In this document: in pieces, positions 18,216 through 26,886 of the stretch
Layout: each line of letters begins with the position of its first letter
Position numbering within the stretch: the stretch's first letter is position 1
Assembly: GCA_027306505.1 (NCBI GenBank)
Contig: DAHUZP010000021.1
Location: forward strand, 62,001 to 126,000
Direction: 5' to 3'
DNA: 64,000 bases
Origin: Thermoplasmata archaeon
GTDB taxonomy: Archaea > Thermoplasmatota > Thermoplasmata > Lutacidiplasmatales > UBA184
Program-made: the position numbers and the translations under genes
Notes under the pieces: generated by a model
Databases searched by the model: none
The model's input: the letters and a program-made list of their open reading frames with translations, nothing else
What the model was told of the DNA's origin: nothing

Positions 18216-20744
18216 TCAGTACTGCCGCTCGATCACGTACCAGCCGAAGGCGCGGAGCATCATCTTCGCGATGCTGTCCGGGAGCAGGGGCTGGACGTTC
18301 GCCCAGCTCTCCTCGATGAGCTTGCGGGCCTCCTCCAGGCAGTCGTCGAGCGCGTGGACCTTCTCGAGCGACTCGATCATGCCGTGGAGGACGGCGGGGT
18401 CCTTGGTGTGCTGGCGCAGGAGCTTCACGAAGGAGGCCCGGGCCTCCGGTTCCATGCGGCCGAGCGCTCGCGCGACCGGGAGGGTCGCCTTCCCCTCGGA
18501 GAGGTCCTCGCCCACGTTCTTGAGCTTCCCTTCGAACCCGCGCAGGTTGAGCACGTCGTCGACGATCTGGAAGGCGATGCCCAGGTTCTCGAAGAACCGG
18601 CTGAGCCCGTCCTCCTGGGCGGCGGAACCGTGGCCCGCGATGACGCCCATCCGGGCGAGGCCCGCCACGGGCGCGCCCGTCTTCAGGCGGTGGACCCCGA
18701 GGATGTGGGCCTCGAGCTTCCGGGAGTCGCCGCTCTTCACCACCTCGTCGACGAGGTCGTCGCACCCGGCGATGTCGAGGGCCTGTCCCGCGTGGGCCGC
18801 CCGCATCCCCTCGAAGTAGAGGTCGTAGACGCGCAGCTTCTCCTGCGCGGTGGGCTCGCCACGTTCCTCGTCCGAGCCCAGGCCCTGCCCCATGAAGTAG
18901 GCGGCGCAGCCGGAGTTGATCGCGAGCGCCTCCCCGTACATCACGTGGGCCGTGGGGGCGCCCCGGCGGACGGTGGAGCGGTCCTCCACGTCGTCCACGA
19001 TCAAGGAGCCGGTGTGGAGGATCTCGAGCAGCCCCAGCCAGCGCGTCGCCCGGCGGGAGTCACCGCCGACCGCGTCGCAGCAGGCGAGCGCGGCGTAGGA
19101 GCGCCAGGCCTTCCCTCCCCGCTTCGCGATCTCGCGCACCGGTCCGAAGACGTTGGTCGAGAGCCGGTCGTACTCGAGGCCGTCCAGCATGTGCGGGTGG
19201 TCCCGGCTCGCGAAAAGCTCCAGGGCCTGCTGCTTGGTCGGACGCTCGGGCAAGAGCTCGAAGACCGACCGGCGGACGATGCGGCCCACCGCGTTGAAGA
19301 AGTCGGGGAGGGTCTCGGCGGTGGAGTAGCCGCTGTGCTCGAAGTAGCAGAGCCCCTCGACCGGGACGCCGTCGACCCAGCCTCGGACCTTCGCCTCTCC
19401 CTCCCAGAAGGAGGGCTTGGAGATGAGGGTCACGAACTCCTGGTCGTCCATGACCGACTGGAGCTCGAGGTCGACGCCGAGCTCGGGGACCTTGAGGAAG
19501 CCCTCGGCCGGGTAGCGCTCGAAGGTCCGGACGCTCTGCCACCAGCGGGTGACCCCCTCGGACATGTTGTGCGTCCGACGGGAGGTCCCGTCCTTCTCGA
19601 CCAGGACCGCGATGCTGAGGATCACCTTGCGGGTCGATAGCTCCTCGATGACGTAGGCCGAGAGCTCCCGTTGGTCCGCGAGCTGGATCGAGAACCAGTT
19701 CCAGGCCGTGTCGCGCTGAGCGGGGCGGTAGCGCGTCGTGCCGGAGCGCTGGCCCCCGAACTCGTGGTCGTACCAGCCCTCCCCGGTCACCTTGACCGTC
19801 TTCCCCTCGATGGTGACCTCGCCCTCGACGGTGTTCCGCGGGATGAAGTAGTAGAACATGTCCTCGCCGTTCATCCCGTAGACCAGGCCGCGGTCCCCGT
19901 GCAGGACGGGCGCCTTCTGGGGGCGGAAGCGCAGCTTCGCACCCGCCTTCTCCCCGGTGAACCGAACGAGGTAGCTCCCATCCGTCTCCTTGGTGAGCGT
20001 CGAGCCTGCGTAGTCGAGGAAGAGGCGGTCATGGGCGACCTCGATGGGCCCGGAGAAGTAGCGGTCGGGCAGGGGAAGGTTCCCCCGGTCCAGGATCTCC
20101 TCGAGGGAACGGCGGATGCGGGGGTCACGCACCCCCTCGCCGCGGCGCAGCCGGACCAGTCCCTCCTTCTGGACCTCCCGTTCCACGCGGGAGTCGCTGA
20201 GGTAGCGCTTCGCGGAGGGGTCGCTCACGGCCCAGGTGAGCAGGTGGCCGTGGACCGGCTCGCCGGTCTGCTCGTCCTTCTTCACGACGACACGGAAGAA
20301 GGAGCCGAAGACCCCGATGGACCGGCCATCCTCGGTGCGAAGATGGGAGTTGAAGTACCACCACTCGACGAGCGAGGAGGCGTGGGGCAGGTCATGGAAG
20401 GAGAGCTGGAGGCCTTCGACCGGCCAGTCGCTGGGGTAGTCCGCGTCCATCACCGAGTAGCCCTGCTCGGCTTGGGCGACCGGGAGGGACCCTGCTCCCG
20501 CCCCTGCCGAGGCTTCGCGCCCGGTAACGGGGAGCACCCGCGGGCTCACTGCACCGGAGGAAGCGGAGGAGGAGACGGTGGCCCGGGGGAGCGAAGCAGC
20601 GGTGGGCGCGGCCGGCGAGGTGGGAGAGGTGGACGAGGAAGACCCCGTCCCCTGCCCTCGTGAGGAGGGCCTCTGGGGTTCCTGGCTCAACCGAGCCTCC
20701 CGCTCGTGCAACGAAAGAGAGGGGGAAGAGGGGGCACGTCGCAC
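18216..20744 (-). CDS. Fusion: CrtC/AttH-like lipocalin domain + trans-polyprenyl diphosphate synthase
   Basis: An 842-aa protein. After a ~100-aa Ser/Pro-rich leader, residues ~105-470 match the CrtC/AttH hydroxyneurosporene-hydratase-like family (EWWYFNSHL near 127; GEGWYDHEFGGQ; two lipocalin-like halves). Residues ~500-842 are an all-helical polyprenyl synthase with the first Asp-rich motif SLIVDDVEDRSTVRRG (DDxxD) and a second motif FQIVDDVLNLRG followed by GEDLSEGK. DDxxN plus EDLxEGK resembles eukaryotic type III GGPP synthases. The synthase half should condense isopentenyl diphosphate into C15-C20+ prenyl diphosphates; the lipocalin half may bind or hydrate a prenyl product. No other carotenoid gene is nearby. 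A TATA-like box ~30 bp upstream supports ATG 20744. Confidence 0.88.
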   Translation of the reverse strand: MRRAPSSPSLSLHEREARLSQEPQRPSSRGQGTGSSSSTSPTSPAAPTAASLPRATVSSSASSGAVSPRVLPVTGREASAGAGAGSLPVAQAEQGYSVMDADYPSDWPVEGLQLSFHDLPHASSLVEWWYFNSHLRTEDGRSIGVFGSFFRVVVKKDEQTGEPVHGHLLTWAVSDPSAKRYLSDSRVEREVQKEGLVRLRRGEGVRDPRIRRSLEEILDRGNLPLPDRYFSGPIEVAHDRLFLDYAGSTLTKETDGSYLVRFTGEKAGAKLRFRPQKAPVLHGDRGLVYGMNGEDMFYYFIPRNTVEGEVTIEGKTVKVTGEGWYDHEFGGQRSGTTRYRPAQRDTAWNWFSIQLADQRELSAYVIEELSTRKVILSIAVLVEKDGTSRRTHNMSEGVTRWWQSVRTFERYPAEGFLKVPELGVDLELQSVMDDQEFVTLISKPSFWEGEAKVRGWVDGVPVEGLCYFEHSGYSTAETLPDFFNAVGRIVRRSVFELLPERPTKQQALELFASRDHPHMLDGLEYDRLSTNVFGPVREIAKRGGKAWRSYAALACCDAVGGDSRRATRWLGLLEILHTGSLIVDDVEDRSTVRRGAPTAHVMYGEALAINSGCAAYFMGQGLGSDEERGEPTAQEKLRVYDLYFEGMRAAHAGQALDIAGCDDLVDEVVKSGDSRKLEAHILGVHRLKTGAPVAGLARMGVIAGHGSAAQEDGLSRFFENLGIAFQIVDDVLNLRGFEGKLKNVGEDLSEGKATLPVARALGRMEPEARASFVKLLRQHTKDPAVLHGMIESLEKVHALDDCLEEARKLIEESWANVQPLLPDSIAKMMLRAFGWYVIERQY

Positions 20745-20769
20745 ACCGAACGACGGTGTTCATCTTCGG

Positions 20770-20781
20770 GCGCGTATAAGT
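20770..20781 (-). promoter_or_regulatory. TATA box of the CrtC-prenyl synthase gene
   Basis: The + strand reads GCGCGTATAAGTAG; on the coding strand this is CTACTTATACGC, 28-35 bp before ATG 20744. Spacing fits a leaderless archaeal transcript. Confidence 0.6.
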
Positions 20782-20853
20782 AGAACCGGCCTCCGCGGAC
20801 GGCTCGCGCTGACGTGGCCCGGGGGGGCGAAGGGGGTCGCGTACCGCCCTAGG

Positions 20854-20870
20854 CAAACCTTACTGGTTTG
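20854..20870. promoter_or_regulatory. Short inverted repeat upstream of the GT2 gene
   Basis: CAAACC-TTACT-GGTTTG, a perfect 6-bp palindrome with a 5-bp spacer, the most AT-rich patch before GTG 20887. It lies where the core promoter or an operator would be. Could be chance. Confidence 0.3.
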
Positions 20871-20886
20871 GCGTTCTCCCCCCATT

Positions 20887-21849
20887 GTGGAGCCCCCGAC
20901 CCCCCTCGACCTCACCGGCGGCGTGGTGGCCCACAATGAGGAGGGGAAGGTCGCCCAGGCGGTCCGCTCGCTCCTGGACCAGACCCTCCCTCCGGGCGTC
21001 CGGTGGGAGCGGGTGTGGGTCATCGCGAGCGGCTGCACGGACGGCACCGTAGCGGTCGCGCGGGAGCTTGCGCGGCACGATCCCCGCGTGGAGGTGGTGG
21101 TGGACCCCGTCCGGCGGGGAAAGGCGGCCGCGGTCGCGGAGGTGTTGGAGAGGGCCCAGGGGCGAAGGATGGTGCTGCTGAACGGGGATGCGAGGGCGGA
21201 GCCCGGGGCGGTCCAGGCGCTCTTGGAAGCGTCGAAGGACCTCGCCTCCCCCTTCGGCGTGATGGCCCGTCCGCTCCCACCTCCCGCCGGAGCCTCGGGG
21301 TTCCTCTCCTCGGTGGAGCTCCTATGGGACCTGCACCACGCGGTCCACGACCGGCTGCTCACGACCGGCCGCGGGACCCACCTGTCCGACGAGATGCTCC
21401 TGCTCTCCTCCCCCGAGGGCCTCCCCACGCTCCCCTCAGACGTGGTGAACGACGGGGCGTACCTCGCCGCCCGTCTCAAGGAGGAGGGCGGAGCGCTGAG
21501 GTACGCTTCGCGCGCGCGGGTCATCGTGAGCGTGCCGCTCACCTTCCGTGACCACGTCGCCCAGCGACGGAGGATCCTCTACGGGCACCATCAGGTCACG
21601 GAACGCCTGGGCGTCCCTCCGACCACGTTCCCCCGCTTCGCCCGAACCAGTCCGGGAGAGGCGGTGGTCCTGCTGGTCGACACTGTGCTGCGCAGGAAGC
21701 GCGGCGTCCGCTCCTTCCTGCTGCTCGCGACCGCCGAGCTCACGGCCTTCGGCCTCTCGCTCTGGGACCGCCTGCCGCCCAGGCCGGACCACGTCAGGTG
21801 GGTGCGCTTGCCGGAGGGCGCGCCGAGGCCCGAGCATACGCCGCCATGA
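20887..21849 (+). CDS. Glycosyltransferase family 2
   Basis: A 320-aa GT-A fold protein from GTG 20887. Signs are the N-terminal GGVVAHNEEGKVAQAVRSLLDQ nucleotide-binding strand and helix, VWVIASGCTDGTVAVARELARHDPRV, the RRGKAAAVAEVLERAQG segment and a DxD-like MVLLNGDARAEPGAV. A C-terminal helical part (SFLLLATAELTAFGLSLW) may attach to the membrane. It probably transfers a sugar to a lipid or polymer; donor and acceptor are unknown. The start codon is inferred: the ORF in the track begins ~100 codons earlier, in sequence that looks non-coding. The 3' end overlaps the convergent nucleotidyltransferase by 56 bp. Confidence 0.88.
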   Translation: MEPPTPLDLTGGVVAHNEEGKVAQAVRSLLDQTLPPGVRWERVWVIASGCTDGTVAVARELARHDPRVEVVVDPVRRGKAAAVAEVLERAQGRRMVLLNGDARAEPGAVQALLEASKDLASPFGVMARPLPPPAGASGFLSSVELLWDLHHAVHDRLLTTGRGTHLSDEMLLLSSPEGLPTLPSDVVNDGAYLAARLKEEGGALRYASRARVIVSVPLTFRDHVAQRRRILYGHHQVTERLGVPPTTFPRFARTSPGEAVVLLVDTVLRRKRGVRSFLLLATAELTAFGLSLWDRLPPRPDHVRWVRLPEGAPRPEHTPP

Positions 21850-22747
21850 GCCGGTCGAAGCGGTCGGAGACGTAGGCGAGCTTGCTGAAGTGGGTCTGGG
21901 TCCGGAAGGCCTCGTCCGCTCGCCCGCTCCGCCGGAACCTCCAGTTGCGGAGCAGCCCCTGGACCTGCAGGTAGGAAGCGAGCGGCACGAAGACCATCGC
22001 GTTCAGCGCTCGGACCAGGACCGGCGCCCTGCCCTGGGGGGAGGGACGGGGGTCCGTCGCGAACTCCTCGAGGCAACGCTCGTAGAGCCGAGGGAGCTCC
22101 GAACGCATCCAGTGGGCCCCGCCCAGCAGCTCCCGGTAGAACCCGGAGCCGAGGAGCGGCCTCGCCGTGAGCGCCTCCCGGGCGAAGAGGAGCCCGCGCG
22201 AGGTCGCGTAGTCGCTCCGGGCCGCGCCCTCGCTAAGGACGTGGTTGAAGCACCAGTCGGACGGCCGGTCCGAGGAGCGGGGGGCCCTGAGGCGCACCGA
22301 GAGGTAGGTGAAGGCGAGGAAGGCCCAGAGCGCGCCCTCCCGCGCGATCACGAGGAAGTCGAGGTCGTCCCCCTCCTCCGGGTTCCCATAGGCGACGGAG
22401 CCGGTGATCGCCACGCACCGGGTCCACCGGGCCGCGGGAGCGAGCGGTCCCGAGAGGAGGTCCAGCGCGCACCGCTCGTAGTGCTGCGCCCGGGCCCTGC
22501 GCTCGGGGTTGGGAGGGTGGGCGTGCCCAGGAAGGAACGCGACCCCCTCGTGCACCTCCGCGAGGGCAGGGCGGTCGCGCAGCCACTGCTCCACTTGCCC
22601 CGGGGTCGAAGGGTCCTCGGACCCGGCCATGAGCCATCGGAGCTGCTCGAGGGGGATGCCCATGCCGAAGTCCCTCGCGATGGCGAGGAGGACCTCCACG
22701 CGCTGCTCCGTCGCGCCCGGCCCGGGGACGTCCACGCCTCTCCCCAT
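21794..22747 (-). CDS. Nucleotidyltransferase-fold protein
   Basis: A 317-aa protein with the polymerase-beta-like nucleotidyltransferase signature CVAITGSVAYGNPEEGDDLDFLVI (GS-x-G then D-x-D). Before it, residues ~1-110 form a small helical domain (EQRVEVLLAIARDFGMG). The C-terminal half is helical and contains a hydrophobic segment (ALWAFLAFTYLSVRL). The substrate is unknown; family members transfer NMPs to RNA, protein or small molecules. ATG 22747 is supported by a GTATATACC TATA-like box ~25 bp upstream; the longer ORF to 22951 would cross it. Confidence 0.75.
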   Translation of the reverse strand: MGRGVDVPGPGATEQRVEVLLAIARDFGMGIPLEQLRWLMAGSEDPSTPGQVEQWLRDRPALAEVHEGVAFLPGHAHPPNPERRARAQHYERCALDLLSGPLAPAARWTRCVAITGSVAYGNPEEGDDLDFLVIAREGALWAFLAFTYLSVRLRAPRSSDRPSDWCFNHVLSEGAARSDYATSRGLLFAREALTARPLLGSGFYRELLGGAHWMRSELPRLYERCLEEFATDPRPSPQGRAPVLVRALNAMVFVPLASYLQVQGLLRNWRFRRSGRADEAFRTQTHFSKLAYVSDRFDRLMAAYARASARPPASAPT

Positions 22748-22769
22748 GAGAGGCTTCAACGCCAGGGGA

Positions 22770-22780
22770 AGTATATACCG
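22770..22780 (-). promoter_or_regulatory. TATA box of the nucleotidyltransferase gene
   Basis: AGTATATACC (+ strand), a rare AT-rich run, 24-32 bp before ATG 22747. Fits a leaderless transcript and fixes the start choice. Confidence 0.6.
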
Positions 22781-22922
22781 CCCGAGAAGGAGGGGACCTT
22801 CGGCCAGCTCCTGGCCTCGATGGGCCTTAACTACCGACCCGGGGTCCTCAGCGAGACGGGCACCCCTGGGCCGAGCGACCGACACGGCCCCCCGAAGGCT
22901 CGGTCCGGAGGCGCCTTCCCTC

Positions 22923-24173
22923 ATGGCAGAACCGAAGGCCCCTACCGACATCCTCCTGCGCGTGCTTCCTCCCGACGGACCCCCGGTCCCGCTGCGCTAC
23001 GTGGAGGAGAAGGGCCGCTACCTGGTCATCCCGACCGGGGAGGGCTCCGCGTGGTCGACCTCGGCGCTACGGAGCGGCGGAGCGGAGGTGGAGCGTGGCC
23101 CAGGCGGTCCCATCCCCTGCCACGCTGAGCTGCTCACCCGGCCGGAAGAGCTCGAGCGGGCCCGCGCCGCGTTCCGTCGCAAGTACGGGGAGGAGCTCTG
23201 GCAGCATTACTTCGCCTCGTCCACCAAGGTCCTCGTCCTCGATCCCCACCGACCGAAGGGCCCGCCCCTCGACCCGGTCGCGATGGCCCTGCAGGAGTTC
23301 GAGGCCGTCTCCTCCCGATACTCGGAGGTGAACCTCTCCAACCCCTTCGTGCGTCGCCTCAAGCGCCGTTCCGTCGAGCGGATGCTGCCGCTCTTCCGCG
23401 ACCGCGTCCGGCTGCTCGAGATCGGGGGGGGCACGGGGCTCGAGACCCTCCCGTTGCTCCAGGCGGGGCATCGGGTGACGGTGGTGGACCTCTCCCCGCG
23501 CATGCTGGAGGAGCTCCGCTCCCGGGCCGACAAGGCCGGTCTGGGGAAGGCGCTCGAGACGGTCGTGGGAAGGCTCGGCGAGCTGGCAGAGGTCCTCGCG
23601 GACGCCCCTTCGGGGTCCTTTGATGGGGCGTTCTCCACCTTCGGCGCGATGAACCTCGAGCCGAGCCTCTCCTCGGTCCCCCGAGCGCTCCATCGGGCCC
23701 TCCGTCCGGGCGCTCCGCTCTTCCTGGGCGTGCTCGGCTCCACGCCTCTCCTCGCCCAGACCTTCGAGGTCGCCGCCCTCAAGCCTCGGCAGGCCGCCGC
23801 CCGGCTCGCCCACCTCATCCCGGCGGGGGCCCTATCGAACACGCTCGACCTCTACGTCCCACGGAGCGCGGAGCTTGAGGAGCTCTTCCGCTCCCGCTTC
23901 CGTCTGGAGCGCGTGGAGGCGGCCTCGGTCCTCTCGCCCCCCTGGCCATCGCCGAGGCTGCTCTCGAAGTTCTCGAGCTCAGGGCTCGACCTCCTGGACC
24001 GGTGGGACCGCGCCCTCTCCGCGACCTGGCCCTGGGCTCACCTGGGCGAGTGGCTCTTCCTCACGTTCCGCCGGTCCTCCGACCCCGTAGCGGGGACGGG
24101 GGGCCCCGCGGACCCGCCCCCACGGACCGCCGGCGCTCGGAAGGGGAGCGGCTCGACCGACACGGCGAGCTGA
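22923..24173 (+). CDS. Class I SAM-dependent methyltransferase with an N-terminal accessory domain
   Basis: A 416-aa protein from ATG 22923. The SAM-binding core starts near residue 155 with VRLLEIGGGTGLETLPLLQ (motif I), VTVVDLSPRMLEELRSRA (acidic loop) and FDGAFSTFGAMNLEPSL (motif IV region). The first ~110 residues (LRVLPPDGPPVPLRYVEEKG...CHAELLTRPEELERARAAF) resemble a split-barrel flavin/F420-binding domain, but this is uncertain. The last ~35 residues are Gly/Pro-rich. It lacks membrane segments. The 3' end overlaps the convergent phosphoesterase gene by 136 bp. Confidence 0.82.
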   Translation: MAEPKAPTDILLRVLPPDGPPVPLRYVEEKGRYLVIPTGEGSAWSTSALRSGGAEVERGPGGPIPCHAELLTRPEELERARAAFRRKYGEELWQHYFASSTKVLVLDPHRPKGPPLDPVAMALQEFEAVSSRYSEVNLSNPFVRRLKRRSVERMLPLFRDRVRLLEIGGGTGLETLPLLQAGHRVTVVDLSPRMLEELRSRADKAGLGKALETVVGRLGELAEVLADAPSGSFDGAFSTFGAMNLEPSLSSVPRALHRALRPGAPLFLGVLGSTPLLAQTFEVAALKPRQAAARLAHLIPAGALSNTLDLYVPRSAELEELFRSRFRLERVEAASVLSPPWPSPRLLSKFSSSGLDLLDRWDRALSATWPWAHLGEWLFLTFRRSSDPVAGTGGPADPPPRTAGARKGSGSTDTAS

Positions 24174-25471
24174 GGAGCGCTCGAGAGCTTTGGGAGAGGG
24201 CCGCCGGTCGGAGCGAGCGTGCCCGCCGGGAGAGCCGTGCGGTTGAACGAGTAGTTCGTCGAGACCTGCGGGAGGGGCCGCGGGGTCATTCCGAAATCGA
24301 AGAAGGGATCGAGGGGGTGGGCCTGCGCGACGCGGGCGTTGAGGTAGGGGAGACCCCAGTTCGCGTCGATCCACTTGAGCACGCTCGCCGGGTCCACGAC
24401 GCTCTGGACGATCCCGGGAGGGGTCCAGGGAGAGAGGACCAGCAGGGGCACGCGGAAGCCGTCGCCGGTGGGCGGGAGGTCGGGAGGTGCGACCGGGTCC
24501 CAGAACCCCCCCGCCTCGTCCCAGCTGATGAGGACCACGGTCGAGGCGGCGATCGGGCTCGCGGCGATCGCGTTCACGAGCCCCGCGGTCCAGGAGGCGC
24601 CCAGGCTCACGTTCCCCGGGGGGTGCTCACTGATGGTGAGGTCGTGGGAGGGGTCCACCATCAGGAGCGCGGGAGGGTCGGGTGAGTAGAGCTCGGAGGT
24701 GAGGTCGCTCATCGGGACCAGGCGCGAGAGGGCGCAGGAGCTCGAGGTGAGCCCCGAGAGGTCGAATGGCGTGAGGTTGGCGGGGCTCCCCGCATAGTCG
24801 TAGGCCCAGGGCAATCCCGCGCTCTCAAGCTGTCCCAGGACCGAGGGAGTGTCCGAGAGGGCCGCCGGGGCGTGCCCGTCCTCCGTCCAGTTCCCCGAGG
24901 CGGCCGTGAGGTCGAAAAAGCGGTTGGGGTCGGTGGGACCCAGCACCCCGGTGAAGTAGTGGTCACCGAGAGCGAAGGTCCGCGCGTACTGGTAGTACGC
25001 CGGGATCTGGGAGGAGGTGTAGTACCCCACCGCGTCCTCGGGAGCGAGCGCGTGGTCCGCCCGGGCCTCCGCGACGAACAGGTCGTTCCGCCCTCCATCG
25101 AGGTCGACCAGCTCCGAGGCTCGGTCGTGCGGGAGGTCCGGAGTGTTGTAACCGGGCAACGGGAACGAGCGGACCGTGGCGTTCGAGCCGAAGGCCACCG
25201 GCAGGCTCGCGTTGGGAGGGTAGCCCCTGACCCCTGGGAACGCGCCGAAGTAGTTCTCGAGCGCGTGGTTCTCCTTCACGATCCAAACGACATGCTGGAT
25301 CGGGGAGCGGGCGGCGGGTGGCGCCACCGACGAGGGGCACGAAGAGCCCCAACCGGAGGGCGGGGGCGCGGCTCGGGGAAGGACCGGCATGAGCAGGAGG
25401 ACGACCACGGCGAGGGCGATCCCGGGGACGATGGCCAGAGCCTCCCGTCTCCCTCTAAGCATCGCGGACAT
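24038..25471 (-). CDS. Secreted phosphoesterase, phospholipase C / AcpA-type
   Basis: A 477-aa protein with a signal peptide (EALAIVPGIALAVVVLLLMPVLP) from ATG 25471. The mature part matches the phospholipase C/acid phosphatase (alkaline phosphatase superfamily) plan: HVVWIVKENHALENYFGAFPG with the conserved EN, GDHYFTGVLGPTDPNRFF, and VLISWDEAGGFWDPVAPP near the C-terminus, which carries the metal-binding acidic residues. It would hydrolyse phosphate esters outside the cell. Some 50 C-terminal residues (RAPAVRGGGSAGPPVPATGS) are low-complexity and lie antisense to the methyltransferase 3' end. Confidence 0.88.
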   Translation of the reverse strand: MSAMLRGRREALAIVPGIALAVVVLLLMPVLPRAAPPPSGWGSSCPSSVAPPAARSPIQHVVWIVKENHALENYFGAFPGVRGYPPNASLPVAFGSNATVRSFPLPGYNTPDLPHDRASELVDLDGGRNDLFVAEARADHALAPEDAVGYYTSSQIPAYYQYARTFALGDHYFTGVLGPTDPNRFFDLTAASGNWTEDGHAPAALSDTPSVLGQLESAGLPWAYDYAGSPANLTPFDLSGLTSSSCALSRLVPMSDLTSELYSPDPPALLMVDPSHDLTISEHPPGNVSLGASWTAGLVNAIAASPIAASTVVLISWDEAGGFWDPVAPPDLPPTGDGFRVPLLVLSPWTPPGIVQSVVDPASVLKWIDANWGLPYLNARVAQAHPLDPFFDFGMTPRPLPQVSTNYSFNRTALPAGTLAPTGGPLPKLSSAPQLAVSVEPLPFRAPAVRGGGSAGPPVPATGSEDRRNVRKSHSPR

Positions 25472-25656
25472 CCTGCTCGATCCCCTCGGTCCCCTGCGGA
25501 CGGCGGCGAAGGGCCCGGTCCCCCCTGGGGGAACAGAGCCCGACGGGGCCGCCACGGCTCCTGTCCCAGGAGGGGGATCGCCCTTTCAGGTTTGAAGTCC
25601 CAAGGGCCCGCCCCGTCCCTCGCCCGCTCTCCTACCGATAAGAGCCCTCCCCGGCT
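25472..25656. promoter_or_regulatory. Divergent intergenic region
   Basis: A 185-bp spacer between the leftward phosphoesterase and the rightward surface protein. CCGATAAGAGC (~25635-25645) is a TATA-like site 20-30 bp before the alternative GTG starts 25657 and 25666. No gene is seen in it. Confidence 0.35.
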
Positions 25657-26886
25657 GTGGGGTGCGTGCCCCCTCCCCTCCGCGCTCCCCCTCTCGCGAT
25701 CGCCCTCGCGGTGGCGGCGCTCCTGGTGAGCGTGATCGCGCTCCCCCAGGTGAACGACGTGGGGGCCCCGCCCGGCCCGCCCTACACCTACAACGTGGAC
25801 CCGTTCTTCCTGCGGTCGAACAACGACCAGGTCTGGGACCCGAACTTCCTCCCGGGATTCCCCTCCGAGCCCGAGGCCAGGATCCTCTGGCAGGACCCGA
25901 CCGGGGGCCCCGCCCAGCTCTCCTACCTGGTGGGGCCGCTCGCCACCGCGCCCAATGCGAGCGAGGTGCCGCACTTCGCGGTGGGCCCTCAGACGTTCAA
26001 TTTCGTCGAGGTGCCCCGGACCCAGGTCTTCCGAAGCCCCTCGTGGGGCGACTACCACTACGTGCAGGAAGGGTTCCTTCCGTGCGCCGTGAACGCTGGC
26101 AACGTGACGCCCAACGCGACGCAAGCCCTCCACCCGCTCTACCTGGGCATGCCCGAGACCGGGGTGGACTGGCAGCTCCAGGTGGGCCTGGGTTGGGTCG
26201 GGGCGGAGCCTCTGTTGGGACTCCCGTACGAGGGGAGCCTCGCGATCGATCTCACCACGACGCTCCCGGCGACCTCCTCCGACGCCTACCCGAGCCTGGT
26301 CTACACGGACCTCATCCTCTGGCAGGGAGCCTCCAGCGGGTCATCCTCGTTGGTGAGAGCGGGCGCGGTCTCCACGAACTCCACGCGGGGGGGGACGGTG
26401 AGCTTCGTGGTCGATGACCTCTCGGCGAGCGTCCCAGAGGCCCGCAGCTACGTCCTCGACCTCACGAACTACCTCGGCTGGACGTTGGGAAGGCTCGGTC
26501 TCGATCCCTCCGGCGCGCTGCTCTCCTACACCTACCTCTCGGCGACCGGGTACAACGTCCAGGTGCAGGCGTCCCTCTCCTCCTGGTCGCTCCAGAGCTC
26601 GAGAGCGCTCTGCCCGCTCCCTTCGAGCTCGGGCGGCTGGCTACCGGCCTGGGGAGCCCTGGTCGGGGGGCTCCTCGTCGTGGCCGCGGTCACGGTGCTC
26701 GCGAGCGGACGCTCCGGGACCGGAGCTCGAAGGGGTGCGCCCCTCTCCGCTCCGAGGCAGGCTTCCGGAGCCCCTGCCCTTCCTCGCTCCGAACCTGAGG
26801 AGGACGAAGGCCAGGAGCGCCCCCAGGAAGACCCCCCCGAAGGCGGCAAGCCCCAGGGACAACCAGGGGCTCCACCCGTTCGCTGA
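25657..26886 (+). CDS. Membrane-anchored surface protein of unknown function
   Basis: A 409-aa protein. Signal peptide (LAIALAVAALLVSVIALPQV), a ~300-residue ectodomain rich in beta-forming sequence and several N-x-T/S sites (APNASEV, GNVTPNATQ), two Cys (~146 and ~317), one TM (WGALVGGLLVVAAVTVLA) and a charged Pro-rich cytoplasmic tail (SEPEEDEGQERPQEDPPEGG). The start may be GTG 25657 or GTG 25666. I do not recognise the ectodomain. Its last 246 bp are antisense to the last part of the convergent gene, which has the same architecture. Confidence 0.7.
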   Translation: MGCVPPPLRAPPLAIALAVAALLVSVIALPQVNDVGAPPGPPYTYNVDPFFLRSNNDQVWDPNFLPGFPSEPEARILWQDPTGGPAQLSYLVGPLATAPNASEVPHFAVGPQTFNFVEVPRTQVFRSPSWGDYHYVQEGFLPCAVNAGNVTPNATQALHPLYLGMPETGVDWQLQVGLGWVGAEPLLGLPYEGSLAIDLTTTLPATSSDAYPSLVYTDLILWQGASSGSSSLVRAGAVSTNSTRGGTVSFVVDDLSASVPEARSYVLDLTNYLGWTLGRLGLDPSGALLSYTYLSATGYNVQVQASLSSWSLQSSRALCPLPSSSGGWLPAWGALVGGLLVVAAVTVLASGRSGTGARRGAPLSAPRQASGAPALPRSEPEEDEGQERPQEDPPEGGKPQGQPGAPPVR

